Source: JAVBTR01 sp031556065
GTDB taxonomy: Bacteria; Bacillota; Clostridia; Christensenellales; Aristaeellaceae
NCBI GenBank assembly: GCA_031556065.1
Contig: JAVBTR010000023.1
Location: forward strand, 1 to 64,000
Direction of reading: 5' to 3'
DNA length: 64,000 nucleotides
The notes beneath the pieces are model-generated. The model saw only the letters and a program-made list of their open reading frames with translations. It was not told the DNA's origin and made no database searches. Positions within the stretch are counted from its first letter, which is position 1; every line of letters begins with the position of its first letter. This document shows, one piece after another, positions 16,267-24,870 of the stretch. The translations under genes and the position numbers were made by a program.

Positions 16267-17592
16267 TCATACCGGATACCTTACAAGAGAACGGATGCCC
16301 ATGAAGCCCCATACCCGCCGCCCCGCGGTATTGACCATCTTGTTGGTGTGCTCTAGACTGTATTGTTGCTGATGCTGCACCAGGAAGCCGCTAAAGCTCT
16401 TGGGAGCAAGCGGCTTATAGGCATTGTTCTCACACCATAAAGAATAGATGGCGTGCAGTTCTTTGGAAGTGATCCCCGCATCCATTCGCAAGTCGATATA
16501 GCCCGAGGATTCCATAAACTCAATAATATTGTTACCATCCTTGACAGCGGATTCCATGTTCTCCTGCGTGCGCTGACTGATAGTGAACTTGTAGTTGTTG
16601 GCGATCAGCCGTTTCAGCCCCTCCAGTGCCCAAAGCAGGATGCCTTCGACTTCACCGCACATCTTTTCCGCTACAAAGGGATCGTCTTCCCGGTCGGCAG
16701 GCTTGTCCCGAACGGAAAGAATCAGCTGTCTACGGAAGAAGCCCTCGCTGCGGTCATGGAGTGAACGCATGGTCCCATTTCCAAAGACCATAAACCTGAC
16801 ATAGAGCCGCCCTTGATAACTCTGCTTGCCTTTGCGTTCTAAATCCATGGGCAGTTCCGCTGTAACGATGGACTTGGTATAGTTAGTCTGTGGCAATGCC
16901 TCCAGCTTCATGTCATCATCCACCATCAGCAGCTCGTGCTCCAGATCCGCGCGGGCAAAGGGGCTGATTTCCACCTTGGCAATATTGCCTGTGCTCATGC
17001 TGATGCCTAGAAGGGAGCGCATAACCAATCCAACCCGGGATTTACCCTCCCCGCCTTTTCCGGTGAGGAACAACATTCGCTGGCCTTTGGTGGAAGGAAT
17101 GAGGCAGTAACCCATGTATTCCTGCAAGGTATTTATATCTTCCGGGTAGAGCAGCTCCGACAGAAATTGCAGCCATTTTGCGGGAAGGGGAGCGTTTTTC
17201 CTATATTTGACAGGCAGACGGTTGGTGCAATATTCCTTGCTTTCGGTAAAGGTACCATCCAGGAATAACGTACCGTTTTTCATATGGATTCTATCGGTGT
17301 GCAATGGCAGTGGCGTGGAGTAGCTTTCCACCCGCAGCACATCGATGAGATTCGCTGTTTTCTTAGCAATGCCGGATGTCCAATAGGGCTTGATTTTGTC
17401 GTGGATATACTTTTTCAGCCTGTTTTCATCCGTAATTCGGCCATTCACTGTGAAAAAAGTATCGTGAATACAAATCATGGGATGTTCCTCCAAGAAATCT
17501 TGACAAAAGCGTATTTCATCAATTCTTCTGCCGTCATACCAGGCTGGCCAATCCGCGCAGGACGGATTAGGCGGTTTCGTTGCTCCTGACAT
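16267..17592 (-). CDS. P4/D5-type SF3 helicase, replication protein
   Basis: This 441-residue protein belongs to the phage/plasmid primase-helicase group. An N-terminal D5_N-like region is followed by an SF3 helicase core with Walker A GKGGEGKS (residues 178-185) and Walker B LLMVDDD (about 221-227). Sensor-like residues follow in FMVFGNGTM and the arginine pair SEGFFRRQLIL. These helicases unwind the origin of the element's excised circle. Its ATG lies inside the end of the CHC2 gene (26-bp overlap), with GGAGG 9 bp upstream, so the two are translationally linked and probably function together as primase and helicase. Confidence 0.9.
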   Translation of the reverse strand: MSGATKPPNPSCADWPAWYDGRRIDEIRFCQDFLEEHPMICIHDTFFTVNGRITDENRLKKYIHDKIKPYWTSGIAKKTANLIDVLRVESYSTPLPLHTDRIHMKNGTLFLDGTFTESKEYCTNRLPVKYRKNAPLPAKWLQFLSELLYPEDINTLQEYMGYCLIPSTKGQRMLFLTGKGGEGKSRVGLVMRSLLGISMSTGNIAKVEISPFARADLEHELLMVDDDMKLEALPQTNYTKSIVTAELPMDLERKGKQSYQGRLYVRFMVFGNGTMRSLHDRSEGFFRRQLILSVRDKPADREDDPFVAEKMCGEVEGILLWALEGLKRLIANNYKFTISQRTQENMESAVKDGNNIIEFMESSGYIDLRMDAGITSKELHAIYSLWCENNAYKPLAPKSFSGFLVQHQQQYSLEHTNKMVNTAGRRVWGFMGIRSLVRYPV

Positions 17593-18196
17593 GGTGACAT
17601 TCCTCCGTTTCTTTCATGCGTTTTAAGTATGCTTCCAGGCGGGTAAGCTGATCGTCCTTGAGTAGGTGTTTTAGCGCGATACGTCGCGTTTCAGGATCGC
17701 TGGAGGTGATCTGTTCGGCTAGATATTCCATGTGGTCAATCATCTGGCAGGCTTCCACAAAGCGCTCACTTAGCGTATCAGTGGGCAAATGAGGAGCATA
17801 GTGCACCTTCCAGTTTCGGAGCAGCTGCAAATAATCCATTATGACTAAATAACATCGTTGTTCTGCTTGCTGCGCTTGAGCAAATGCGGTTTGCGCTTGC
17901 TTCCTTTTTTCTGCTTCGACAGGCGAGGATGGCTGAACGAACAGACTGAAGTCTGCCAAAAGGCGCTGTGCTGCTTCATAGGGTCGAACTGAAAGCAGTT
18001 TTGCAGTTAACGCGATCACATCGCCGTTTGCCCCGCAGGCGAAGCAGTAGAAGTAGCTCTCGTTCAGTTTCATGCTGGGCGTATGATCATCATGGAAGGG
18101 GCAACGGCACATACCGTTCCTGCTTACCAGAACCCCATAGCGTTCTGCCGCTTGCCGATTGGTGATATTGTCTTTTGTGCATTGATAAATATCCAT
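17567..18196 (-). CDS. CHC2 zinc-finger primase-like protein
   Basis: This 209-residue protein has a CHC2 zinc finger at residues 30-65 (CRCPFHDDHTPSM, then FYCFACGANGDVIAL), the DnaG-type DNA-binding module. No TOPRIM catalytic domain follows; the rest is helical. It probably guides or loads the SF3 helicase encoded just downstream rather than priming alone. The ATG at 18,196 has GGAGG 7 bp before it; the longer upstream frame is rejected because it lacks an RBS and has no family match. It is the first gene of the element's replication/mobilization operon. Confidence 0.88.
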   Translation of the reverse strand: MDIYQCTKDNITNRQAAERYGVLVSRNGMCRCPFHDDHTPSMKLNESYFYCFACGANGDVIALTAKLLSVRPYEAAQRLLADFSLFVQPSSPVEAEKRKQAQTAFAQAQQAEQRCYLVIMDYLQLLRNWKVHYAPHLPTDTLSERFVEACQMIDHMEYLAEQITSSDPETRRIALKHLLKDDQLTRLEAYLKRMKETEECHHVRSNETA

Positions 18197-18376
18197 GGTA
18201 TTTCCTCCTGAGGTTTTGTACAGGCGCGCTCTGTCCACATCAATATAGGAGAAAAAATCTATAGACTTGAAAATCAGGCGGAAGTGCAAGAAAATAAAAA
18301 TCCGCCTCGCATTCTTGCAAAAATGCAAGATCACAAGACGGTAAGTTTTCATTCACCCAAAAAGTGAATAAAACAT

Positions 18377-18423
18377 GAATATTCATATTTGAGGATTGAA
18401 GAATGTGAATATTCGTATATAAT
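18377..18423 (+). promoter_or_regulatory. Promoter with paired GAATATTC dyads before the AlbA-type gene
   Basis: TTGAAG (18,396-18,401), a 16-bp spacer and TATAAT (18,418-18,423) form a sigma-A-like promoter. One GAATATTC palindrome lies within the spacer (18,407-18,414) and a second 30 bp upstream (18,377-18,384). The placement suggests repression of the promoter, perhaps by one of the two downstream DNA-binding proteins. Confidence 0.6.
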
Positions 18424-18455
18424 AGAACTGGAAAATCGAAAAGGAGGTGCTGAGC

Positions 18456-19769
18456 ATGCAATTCGAGAGCGAAAATGTTGAGTTCAAATCACAGATGCTG
18501 GAAGACCTTTATAAAGAAGTCATCGCGTTTGCTAACACGGACGGCGGCACGATCTATATTGGCATAGATGACCAGGGTAATGTGACTGGGATCGATAATA
18601 TGGATGATACCTACACCCGCGTAACCAACGGCATTCGCGATGCCATTTCGCCGGATGTAACCATTTTTGTCCGATATACGCTGCAGGAGAATCAGGTCAT
18701 CTGCATCAAGGTAGGTACTGGCAGCTACAAGCCTTATTATCTGAAAGCCAAGGGACTAAAACCTACTGGCGTTTTTGTGCGCCAAGGTGCATCCAGCGTA
18801 CCGGCATCCCCGGAGCAAATCCGCCAGATGATCAAGGGTTCTGACGGAGATGTGTATGAAAGTATGCGCGCCATGCAGCAGGAACTGACCTTTGAGGCGG
18901 CAAAAGCTGCTTTTTTGCGTTACCATGTGGCCTTTTCCGAGGATAAGTATATTGCCCTGGGCATGCGAAACCTGCATGATGATCAGTATACCAATCTGGC
19001 CTGGATTCTTTCCGATCAGTGCCAGCATACAACAAAAGTGGCCGTTTTTGGCGATGATGCCAACACGTTATTCAAAGATACAAAGGAGTTTTCCGGCTCT
19101 GTGTTTACGCAGCTGGATGACACTTTTTCCTATCTGATGCTTTGCAACCGTACAGCATCCAGCTTTAAGGGATTGGAACGCATCGATAAAACAGATTATC
19201 CAGAGGAAGCGCTTCGCGAAGCATTGCTCAATGCGCTGGTTCACAGGGATTATAGCTTTAGCGGCAGCATTATCATCAATGCCAATGATTCTTTTATGGA
19301 GTTTATTTCTATCGGCGGCTTGCTTCCCGGTCTATCGGCAGAGGATATTCGAAGCGGCATTTCTCAGCCAAGGAATCGCAAGCTGGCCGAGATTTTCCAT
19401 CGCTTAAAACTGATAGAATCCTACGGCACAGGTATTCGTAAAATTTATAGCTTGTATCGCGATTGTGCAGTTCAACCCCGCATCCAGGTGACCCCAAACA
19501 CATTTAAGCTGGTGCTGCCCAATATGAACGCGGCGGTGATGGGGGAAGAGGCACCGATGAAGCGCTCGAGTGTCACGGCGAATATCACACCACAAATGAG
19601 AACGGTTCTGGGCTATCTAGAGGAATACGGAGAAGTGGGCGATGATGACCTGCAGGAGCTGCTCAACATTAAGCGAACCAGGGTTTACCTGCTGACACGC
19701 CAGATGAGCGAAGCTGGCTTGATTGAGATTGTAGGCCGAGGTGCGACAAAACGATACAAAAGAAAATGA
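18456..19769 (+). CDS. Schlafen AlbA-2 domain transcriptional regulator
   Basis: This 437-residue protein starts with an AlbA_2 (Schlafen-type) domain: MQFESENVEFKSQ, then EVIAFANTDGGTIYIGIDD and GVFVRQGASSVPA. A GHKL/RecG-like C-terminal ATPase-related region follows (YPEEALREALLNALVHRDY, then SYGTGIRKIYSLY), and it ends with a winged helix (EVGDDDLQELLNIKRTRVYLLTRQMSEAG). Proteins of this layout (COG2865) are common on Firmicute elements and are thought to be DNA-binding regulators; the role of the AlbA-like domain is debated. A strong RBS (AAAGGAGGTG) precedes the ATG at 18,456. It is followed at 13 bp by an XRE gene. Confidence 0.88.
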   Translation: MQFESENVEFKSQMLEDLYKEVIAFANTDGGTIYIGIDDQGNVTGIDNMDDTYTRVTNGIRDAISPDVTIFVRYTLQENQVICIKVGTGSYKPYYLKAKGLKPTGVFVRQGASSVPASPEQIRQMIKGSDGDVYESMRAMQQELTFEAAKAAFLRYHVAFSEDKYIALGMRNLHDDQYTNLAWILSDQCQHTTKVAVFGDDANTLFKDTKEFSGSVFTQLDDTFSYLMLCNRTASSFKGLERIDKTDYPEEALREALLNALVHRDYSFSGSIIINANDSFMEFISIGGLLPGLSAEDIRSGISQPRNRKLAEIFHRLKLIESYGTGIRKIYSLYRDCAVQPRIQVTPNTFKLVLPNMNAAVMGEEAPMKRSSVTANITPQMRTVLGYLEEYGEVGDDDLQELLNIKRTRVYLLTRQMSEAGLIEIVGRGATKRYKRK

Positions 19770-19782
19770 AAAGGGGATTTGA

Positions 19783-20619
19783 ATGGCTTATTTGCCCGGA
19801 ACCTTTCGAGAACGATTACAGGATTTATTGAAGGACAATAAGATTACACAAGCAGAGTTGGCAGCAAAGATAGGCATTAGCGAAAGTAAATTAAGCCGTT
19901 TTATCAGTGAAAAGGGTGATAACCTAAACCAGGATAGCATTACTAAGATGGCCCGTATATTTAATGTTTCTACAGATTTTCTGTTGGGCGAGACGGATGT
20001 GCCCGATCGGAAAAATTACGATATATCCGAGCTGGGCTTATCTGCTGAGGCGGCAAGAAACCTTTACACAGGCAAAGTCAATTCGAGGGTGGTTAGTCGT
20101 CTTTTGGAAAACGAATCATTTGCTCGTCTCACTGATGCAATCGTCCTATATTTGGATGATGTGAATGTCAATGGTGTGGTTGCTAAAAATCAAATGAACA
20201 GATCACTGGCTAATGTATTTGAAAGGCTCGCTCGGAATCAACCGGATTTGAAGAGGGCAGCGACGCAGATGGCGCAAATCAAAATGCAAAGCATCGAGCC
20301 AATTCATCAAGCAGAATTGAAAAATATTCAAAAGCAATTTCTTACAGCCATACACGAAGTTAAAAATGATGCCGATAATATGAGGGAATCTACGCAAACT
20401 AAAACCAAGGTAATTACAGAGAAACTATTTGAAAAGCTAGTCAAAGGGCAAGACTTGATGCATTTATCCATCACGCCGGAACAGTTTGCGGAAGCGCTCA
20501 CCGATGTGGTGGCTGAGGAGACAGGGGACATTTCGCCAGAAACATTTATTCAAATGAACCAGGCGTTTTTAGCAGTGTTTCAAGATTTGGAGAACGCAAA
20601 AAGGAATGGACGCAGATAA
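19783..20619 (+). CDS. XRE regulator with long C-terminal helical domain
   Basis: This 278-residue protein has an N-terminal Cro/CI domain (TQAELAAKIGISESKLSRFI, then DSITKMARIFNVSTDFLLGE at residues 20-70). A mostly helical domain of about 200 residues follows, found on integrative elements of Firmicutes, where such proteins often control replication or excision genes. It is co-directional with the AlbA-type gene and is followed by the hairpin array at 20,711. No enzymatic motif is visible. Confidence 0.85.
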   Translation: MAYLPGTFRERLQDLLKDNKITQAELAAKIGISESKLSRFISEKGDNLNQDSITKMARIFNVSTDFLLGETDVPDRKNYDISELGLSAEAARNLYTGKVNSRVVSRLLENESFARLTDAIVLYLDDVNVNGVVAKNQMNRSLANVFERLARNQPDLKRAATQMAQIKMQSIEPIHQAELKNIQKQFLTAIHEVKNDADNMRESTQTKTKVITEKLFEKLVKGQDLMHLSITPEQFAEALTDVVAEETGDISPETFIQMNQAFLAVFQDLENAKRNGRR

Positions 20620-20710
20620 AACGGAGTGGCGACGATATCCCTTTTGCGGCCCCGGTGATGGGTTTTCATTCCTCGTTTCACTCGTCATTGCGTCCCATCC
20701 CCTACACACG

Positions 20711-20755
20711 AAAGGGCAGATTTTATGGAAAAGCGTTCCACAAAATCTGCCCTTT
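20711..20755. repeat. 20-bp stem-loop (first of three)
   Basis: The arms AAAGGGCAGATTTTATGGAA and TTCCACAAAATCTGCCCTTT match at 19 of 20 positions around the 5-nt loop AAGCG. It opens the 384-bp gap between the XRE gene and the TPR/nuclease gene. No coding capacity is evident there. Confidence 0.85.
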
Positions 20756-20757
20756 CT

Positions 20758-20811
20758 GCTGGCGCTGGAAAGCGTCTGTGCGACCACGCACAACCCCTTT
20801 CCAGCGCCAGC
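20758..20811. repeat. 15-bp stem with nested hairpin (second of three)
   Basis: The arms GCTGGCGCTGGAAAG and CTTTCCAGCGCCAGC pair perfectly. Inside the loop TGTGCG and CGCACA (20,777-20,792) form a smaller hairpin. A nested GC-rich structure of this kind resembles replication or transfer origins more than a simple terminator, but that is inference. Confidence 0.8.
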
Positions 20812-20899
20812 GGCCGTAAAAGGTATAACACACTAGACTTTGCTACGCAAAATCGTGTGCCAACAGGGCTGCTGCTCGCCCCTATTGGAAACCCAGAGC

Positions 20900-20950
20900 A
20901 ATAAAGCGTATCGCAAATTTTCATCCATGAAATTTGCGATACGCTTTATT
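20900..20950. terminator. Perfect 21-bp inverted repeat (third of three), probable bidirectional terminator
   Basis: AATAAAGCGTATCGCAAATTT (the last base begins the loop) is repeated in inverse after a short loop ending CCATG. The arms span 20,900-20,920 and 20,930-20,950. It lies 53 bp past the stop of the minus-strand TPR/nuclease gene and 280 bp past the plus-strand XRE gene. Confidence 0.75.
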
Positions 20951-21003
20951 ATTTAATGGAGAGTCGGAAGGCGATGAGATACTATGCGATGACCATACTT
21001 GTG

Positions 21004-23205
21004 CTATTGCTTTTCTCTTTTTCTCTGTTCAATCATACGATATTCTGAGCGTAGCAAAAGATATGAAATGGCATTACCTATTGTTTGCGCCACATTCAAA
21101 TTGGATAAATAAAGATTTTGTGTTTTATCCAGCCGACCGCAAAGGATTCTTTCTTCTTTTCCTAACAGTTCAGGGACACTTTCGGCAATAAAGGCAATCA
21201 ACGGCTGAATCTTACCGCGAGAACGAACACCCGTATGCGTTAATCGGTAGCCATCACCATCTGATATCAAGCAAGAATCCAAGCGGATTTGCAATCTGGA
21301 AGTAGCAACTCCCTTTTCTTCAATAGCAAAATATAAAGTGGTAATTCCGGCTCTTGTTTTCCAATGAAAATGATTTAATGACTTACCAACACCGCAAACT
21401 GTTACATATACGTTTTGGCGATGGCCATGTCTATCAAGAACGCCAAACCAGCGGTAGTTTCCAAAAAAATGTCCGCCGCCAGCATTGCCTGTTGTCATAG
21501 GAATGACCCCATAATCTTTAATGATGGTACAACCCGGTACAGATAAGGGACATTCAATCTTATAATTTTCGTCAAGGAGGCAGAATGCTAAGTTCAATAA
21601 AAAGGGTGCTAACTCATGTGGAGAATCCTCACCTAGGATTCCCTCCAAAGCATATTTTCGTACCACATCTGGTTGTGAAAGTGCATTGTGTTCTGGTCTT
21701 ACCCATTGAACCGGCTTGAGCTGGGCATATTTAATGTTTGCGAGTTCGCACATCTCTTTATATAATGGCATTTCACGCAATGCTTTGAACTCACCAGTAT
21801 GAGCATCGAAATGGTATAGATGGGATATGTCACCATTTGTCAGCATAATAAACGGCGCTTGCAAAACAGCATTATATCGCAACAGCTGAGCTGTGGGATC
21901 GCCTTCCAGTGCAATTCCCGGGGCTTTGCACTCTATTAGCAAGACATATTTTCGCTGTCCCGATTGTGGTGGCCTGACTAAAATGTCAACACGATCCCTC
22001 AATTCACGGTCAATGTGAGCAAGACTTTCCTCTAGAAAAATCGCTTCTTTGGGAATGCCAATTTGATTTTGTAAATAGGAAACAACTTTCTGGCGGATGG
22101 TTTCTTCAGGTGTTATCGGAACCCCTTTTTGCCGAATGGGATCAACATATCGCTTTATTCCATAGGTATCTTCATATACCTCTTGCAAATGTTCATCCAT
22201 AAAATTAATCAACAACGGATACGCATCAAGCACGGAGTGGGCCGGATTTTTGTTGAGCAGATAGGGCATAGCCACTTCTCGTTCTTTTATTATGGGCGCT
22301 ACCGCTTCCCGGCATTCCTCTGACTGAATTTCCTTAAGTAATCGATAAGAGATGCCGGGGAATCCAGCAAACAGATAGGCATCCGAAAGCTGCATTCGAA
22401 TATCATCTTCGGGTATGCGCTCAATTACTTCGTTAAACCAACGAACAGCATCTTCAACACGATCGAGTCGAAGTAGACACTCCCCTTTGTCACAGGATGC
22501 AGATTTATGTAAAGGATTGATTTGCAACGCTCGTTCAAAGTGCGGAAGAGCGTCCTGTGGACGGGCAAGCTCCAATAATGAGAAGCCCATATAATCACAT
22601 GGGGAAGCGCAGTTTGGATCGATTAATGACCATTTCTGTGCGCTCCAATAAAGAGTGGGGAGGAGAAAGACATCGGCAGTATCTTGATATTTCTGAAATA
22701 TCTGTTCAACATCATTTTTTTCTAAATCGGGTCGGTAAGCATGTTCAGAAGGATCTAAAGATAAATGAGTAAACTGTGAGTGCCCTTGAACTGTGTCAAG
22801 AAAAGCAACCAGTTTAGTTGCTATGGATTTATCTGTAATCAAAAAGCCCTGAAAGCTTGGCAAGATGACTGGCAATTTCAGACGATTTTCTTTAGGAAGC
22901 AAAAAGACAGCGTGCGTGTTAGTAATGGCGTGAAATTCTCGCTGTGTAGGCATATGGTACTGTGCCTGCAAATAAAGTGTTGCATCCCTGTACCAACCGC
23001 AAAGAACATTGTCTTTTTCATCGATGAACATAATATTTATCTTGTCTACTTTATCACTGTGAAATGATTTTGAAAAAGCAGGTTCAAAATTAGGGTTGTC
23101 AAAGAAGTCACTCAGACACTGTCCGTTAGCGTCAAAAAACATACTATCTGTAGTAATCGTATCCAAAGTTTTAATTGAAACATATGTTATCACACAAGCA
23201 TTCAT
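21004..23205 (-). CDS. TPR protein with HsdR-N-like PD-(D/E)XK domain
   Basis: This 733-residue protein has an unrecognised N-terminal ~190 residues, then TPR-like repeats at about 205-290 (SLLELARPQDALPHFERALQ, GECLLRLDRVEDAVRWF). A restriction-type PD-(D/E)XK domain lies at about 365-480, with EETIRQKVVSYL, RVDILV and LLIECKAP supplying the Asp and Glu-x-Lys catalytic pattern. The C-terminal ~200 residues are unrecognised (GGGHFFGNYRWFGVLDRHGH). It starts 9 bp after a HipB-HipA fusion on the same strand, so the two are an operon. The nuclease-like fold, TPRs and kinase partner make a defence or toxin function plausible, but none is proven. Confidence 0.8.
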   Translation of the reverse strand: MNACVITYVSIKTLDTITTDSMFFDANGQCLSDFFDNPNFEPAFSKSFHSDKVDKINIMFIDEKDNVLCGWYRDATLYLQAQYHMPTQREFHAITNTHAVFLLPKENRLKLPVILPSFQGFLITDKSIATKLVAFLDTVQGHSQFTHLSLDPSEHAYRPDLEKNDVEQIFQKYQDTADVFLLPTLYWSAQKWSLIDPNCASPCDYMGFSLLELARPQDALPHFERALQINPLHKSASCDKGECLLRLDRVEDAVRWFNEVIERIPEDDIRMQLSDAYLFAGFPGISYRLLKEIQSEECREAVAPIIKEREVAMPYLLNKNPAHSVLDAYPLLINFMDEHLQEVYEDTYGIKRYVDPIRQKGVPITPEETIRQKVVSYLQNQIGIPKEAIFLEESLAHIDRELRDRVDILVRPPQSGQRKYVLLIECKAPGIALEGDPTAQLLRYNAVLQAPFIMLTNGDISHLYHFDAHTGEFKALREMPLYKEMCELANIKYAQLKPVQWVRPEHNALSQPDVVRKYALEGILGEDSPHELAPFLLNLAFCLLDENYKIECPLSVPGCTIIKDYGVIPMTTGNAGGGHFFGNYRWFGVLDRHGHRQNVYVTVCGVGKSLNHFHWKTRAGITTLYFAIEEKGVATSRLQIRLDSCLISDGDGYRLTHTGVRSRGKIQPLIAFIAESVPELLGKEERILCGRLDKTQNLYLSNLNVAQTIGNAISYLLLRSEYRMIEQRKREKQ

Positions 23206-23214
23206 ATTCGAATA

Positions 23215-24600
23215 TCACCTTAACTTCAAGAGTTGTTGCACACGTCTCTCAATATGCTTTTCTACGGCAGATAGCCGCTCATCCGACCAGTTGATCTTAG
23301 AATGCCTTTCAAACTTAAACTCAATCAGCTTGCGGAGCTGCTGTTGCTGCGACTTGCCGAGCGCTTCTTGGCAGATGCTTTCAAAGGAGATGTTGCCATA
23401 GGCAGGACTGCGGGTCTTGGCGTATTCGTCGAGATTTGCGATATCGTCTGGCATGGCGTAATTGAACAAGGAAAGTCCATTATCGAAAATAGGGGCTGGA
23501 GCTGTGATCTGGCCTGTGTGGTTATCGCGAAGCAGGCCGAAGTTGCCAAAGTGTCGATCCTCATTATAGATCACAGCATCAAAAACCAGCATGCTGCGAA
23601 GCTGCTGTGAATATTCTTTACCCAACTGATCGTAATAATCCAGAACGGCCTTTAGCCCTCCCGATTTCACCAGCCGACCGATGGAGATAAAGGAAGTGTT
23701 GATATCAGTAAAGAGCTTGCACTTGGAGGCTAAGATACCTTTCCAGTTTTCAAGCTCATAGTGCACTGCATTAAGCCCCATTGTCTTGGCGATTTGGTAA
23801 GCATAATACTCGCTATAAGGCTCGTTGCCGGAGTTGACAAACCCGCTGGTGCCGCTTTTATATAGATAAATTCCGTCCTTCTCTATAAAGCGCCAGGCCT
23901 TCGGCAGCATCCCATTGGTTGTTAGTTCTGGCGATGTGGTAAAGGTGGCGTTGCTTTGGCCAATGCCCGTATAAGCCACCAGGGAGAGGATTTCGGAAAA
24001 TCGGTTCTCGTACAAATTGAATTTGGAAAATGTGCCAACAAACCCCTTGGGAACGACCCAAAAACTATCGTTCAAAGATAAGCCCTTGCAGACATCGATG
24101 ATCCCTTTCGTATCATTGACGGAAAGCTTAAGGGTTTTTAATATTTCATCTACAAAGGTACGATTTTTTGGGATGACCCGGCGCTCCAGCCATTTCAAAA
24201 GTCCTTGATCAGTCAGTTCTAGATCAAGAGGAAAGACGGAACGATTGGTATCATTCATATCCACAATATGGGCAACTAGGCCTTCAATGCCCTTATCCTC
24301 AAGGGTAAAGGTGAGGAGAATGGTATCGTAAATGCGAAGCTCGTAAGCATCACCAGGCAGCGGTTTTTCTGTTTTGTTGGTTTGAATATTCAAGTCAACG
24401 CCAAGTGCCGAAGCGATTTTAAGCAACATATCCAGCGAAGGGTTATGCTCTCCACGTTCAAGGCGTGAAATGTTGGAGCGATGGGTGCCGAGCGTTTCTG
24501 CAAGCTGTGATTGCGTGATTCCTTTTTCGGTTCTCGCCACGACGATCTGATCGATAATCTGCTTGCGCAGTTCTTTTATATCCTGTTCGGAGTAATTCAT
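23215..24600 (-). CDS. Fused HipB-HipA-type protein (XRE domain plus kinase-like domain)
   Basis: This 461-residue protein begins with an XRE domain (ITQSQLAETLGTHRSNISRL, about residues 22-55). A long HipA-like domain follows, with the kinase signature FDAVIYNEDRHFGNFGLLRD near residue 350 and the downstream metal-binding IFDNGLSLF. In HipA kinases this Asp/Asn set phosphorylates a target such as glutamyl-tRNA synthetase and causes growth arrest. Here antitoxin-like and toxin-like parts are one chain. The ATG at 24,600 is preferred because GAGGTG lies 6 bp upstream. It forms an operon with the TPR/nuclease gene. Confidence 0.85.
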   Translation of the reverse strand: MNYSEQDIKELRKQIIDQIVVARTEKGITQSQLAETLGTHRSNISRLERGEHNPSLDMLLKIASALGVDLNIQTNKTEKPLPGDAYELRIYDTILLTFTLEDKGIEGLVAHIVDMNDTNRSVFPLDLELTDQGLLKWLERRVIPKNRTFVDEILKTLKLSVNDTKGIIDVCKGLSLNDSFWVVPKGFVGTFSKFNLYENRFSEILSLVAYTGIGQSNATFTTSPELTTNGMLPKAWRFIEKDGIYLYKSGTSGFVNSGNEPYSEYYAYQIAKTMGLNAVHYELENWKGILASKCKLFTDINTSFISIGRLVKSGGLKAVLDYYDQLGKEYSQQLRSMLVFDAVIYNEDRHFGNFGLLRDNHTGQITAPAPIFDNGLSLFNYAMPDDIANLDEYAKTRSPAYGNISFESICQEALGKSQQQQLRKLIEFKFERHSKINWSDERLSAVEKHIERRVQQLLKLR

Positions 24601-24816
24601 ATTCAACACCTCAAGCAAGATGTTATCATACTTGACTCCTTTGTTCAATGAAAAATGTTTACAAATGAGATAACAAAAATCGTTCGCAGAACTCTTTTTG
24701 ATAGCAATGCTTGAATTATCTATGAGCCTGTGGGCTGAAATTTGGATACTTTCTACTTATAGCTTCGAAAATCTATAAGTGGAAAAGCATTTCGGCTTAT
24801 AGCAGAGCATCAATTG

Positions 24817-24870
24817 AATAGCCATACCGAAGCCCACCAATCATTTGTGGTGGGCTTCGGTATGGCTATT
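24817..24870. terminator. 23-bp perfect inverted repeat at the 3' end of the amidohydrolase
   Basis: The arms at 24,817-24,839 and 24,848-24,870 are perfect complements (AATAGCCATACCGAAGCCCA at the outer end) with an 8-nt loop. It overlaps the amidohydrolase stop codon by two bases and separates that gene from the promoter region of the HipB-HipA operon at 24,601-24,816, where no other feature was seen. Confidence 0.75.

Noticed and set aside
20606..20924. Small frames across the hairpin gap
   Set aside because: They read through perfect inverted repeats in both directions and show no protein-like pattern or RBS.
21004..23205. A type I restriction system
   Set aside because: Only an HsdR-N-like nuclease domain is present. 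There is no helicase motor, HsdM or HsdS gene nearby.
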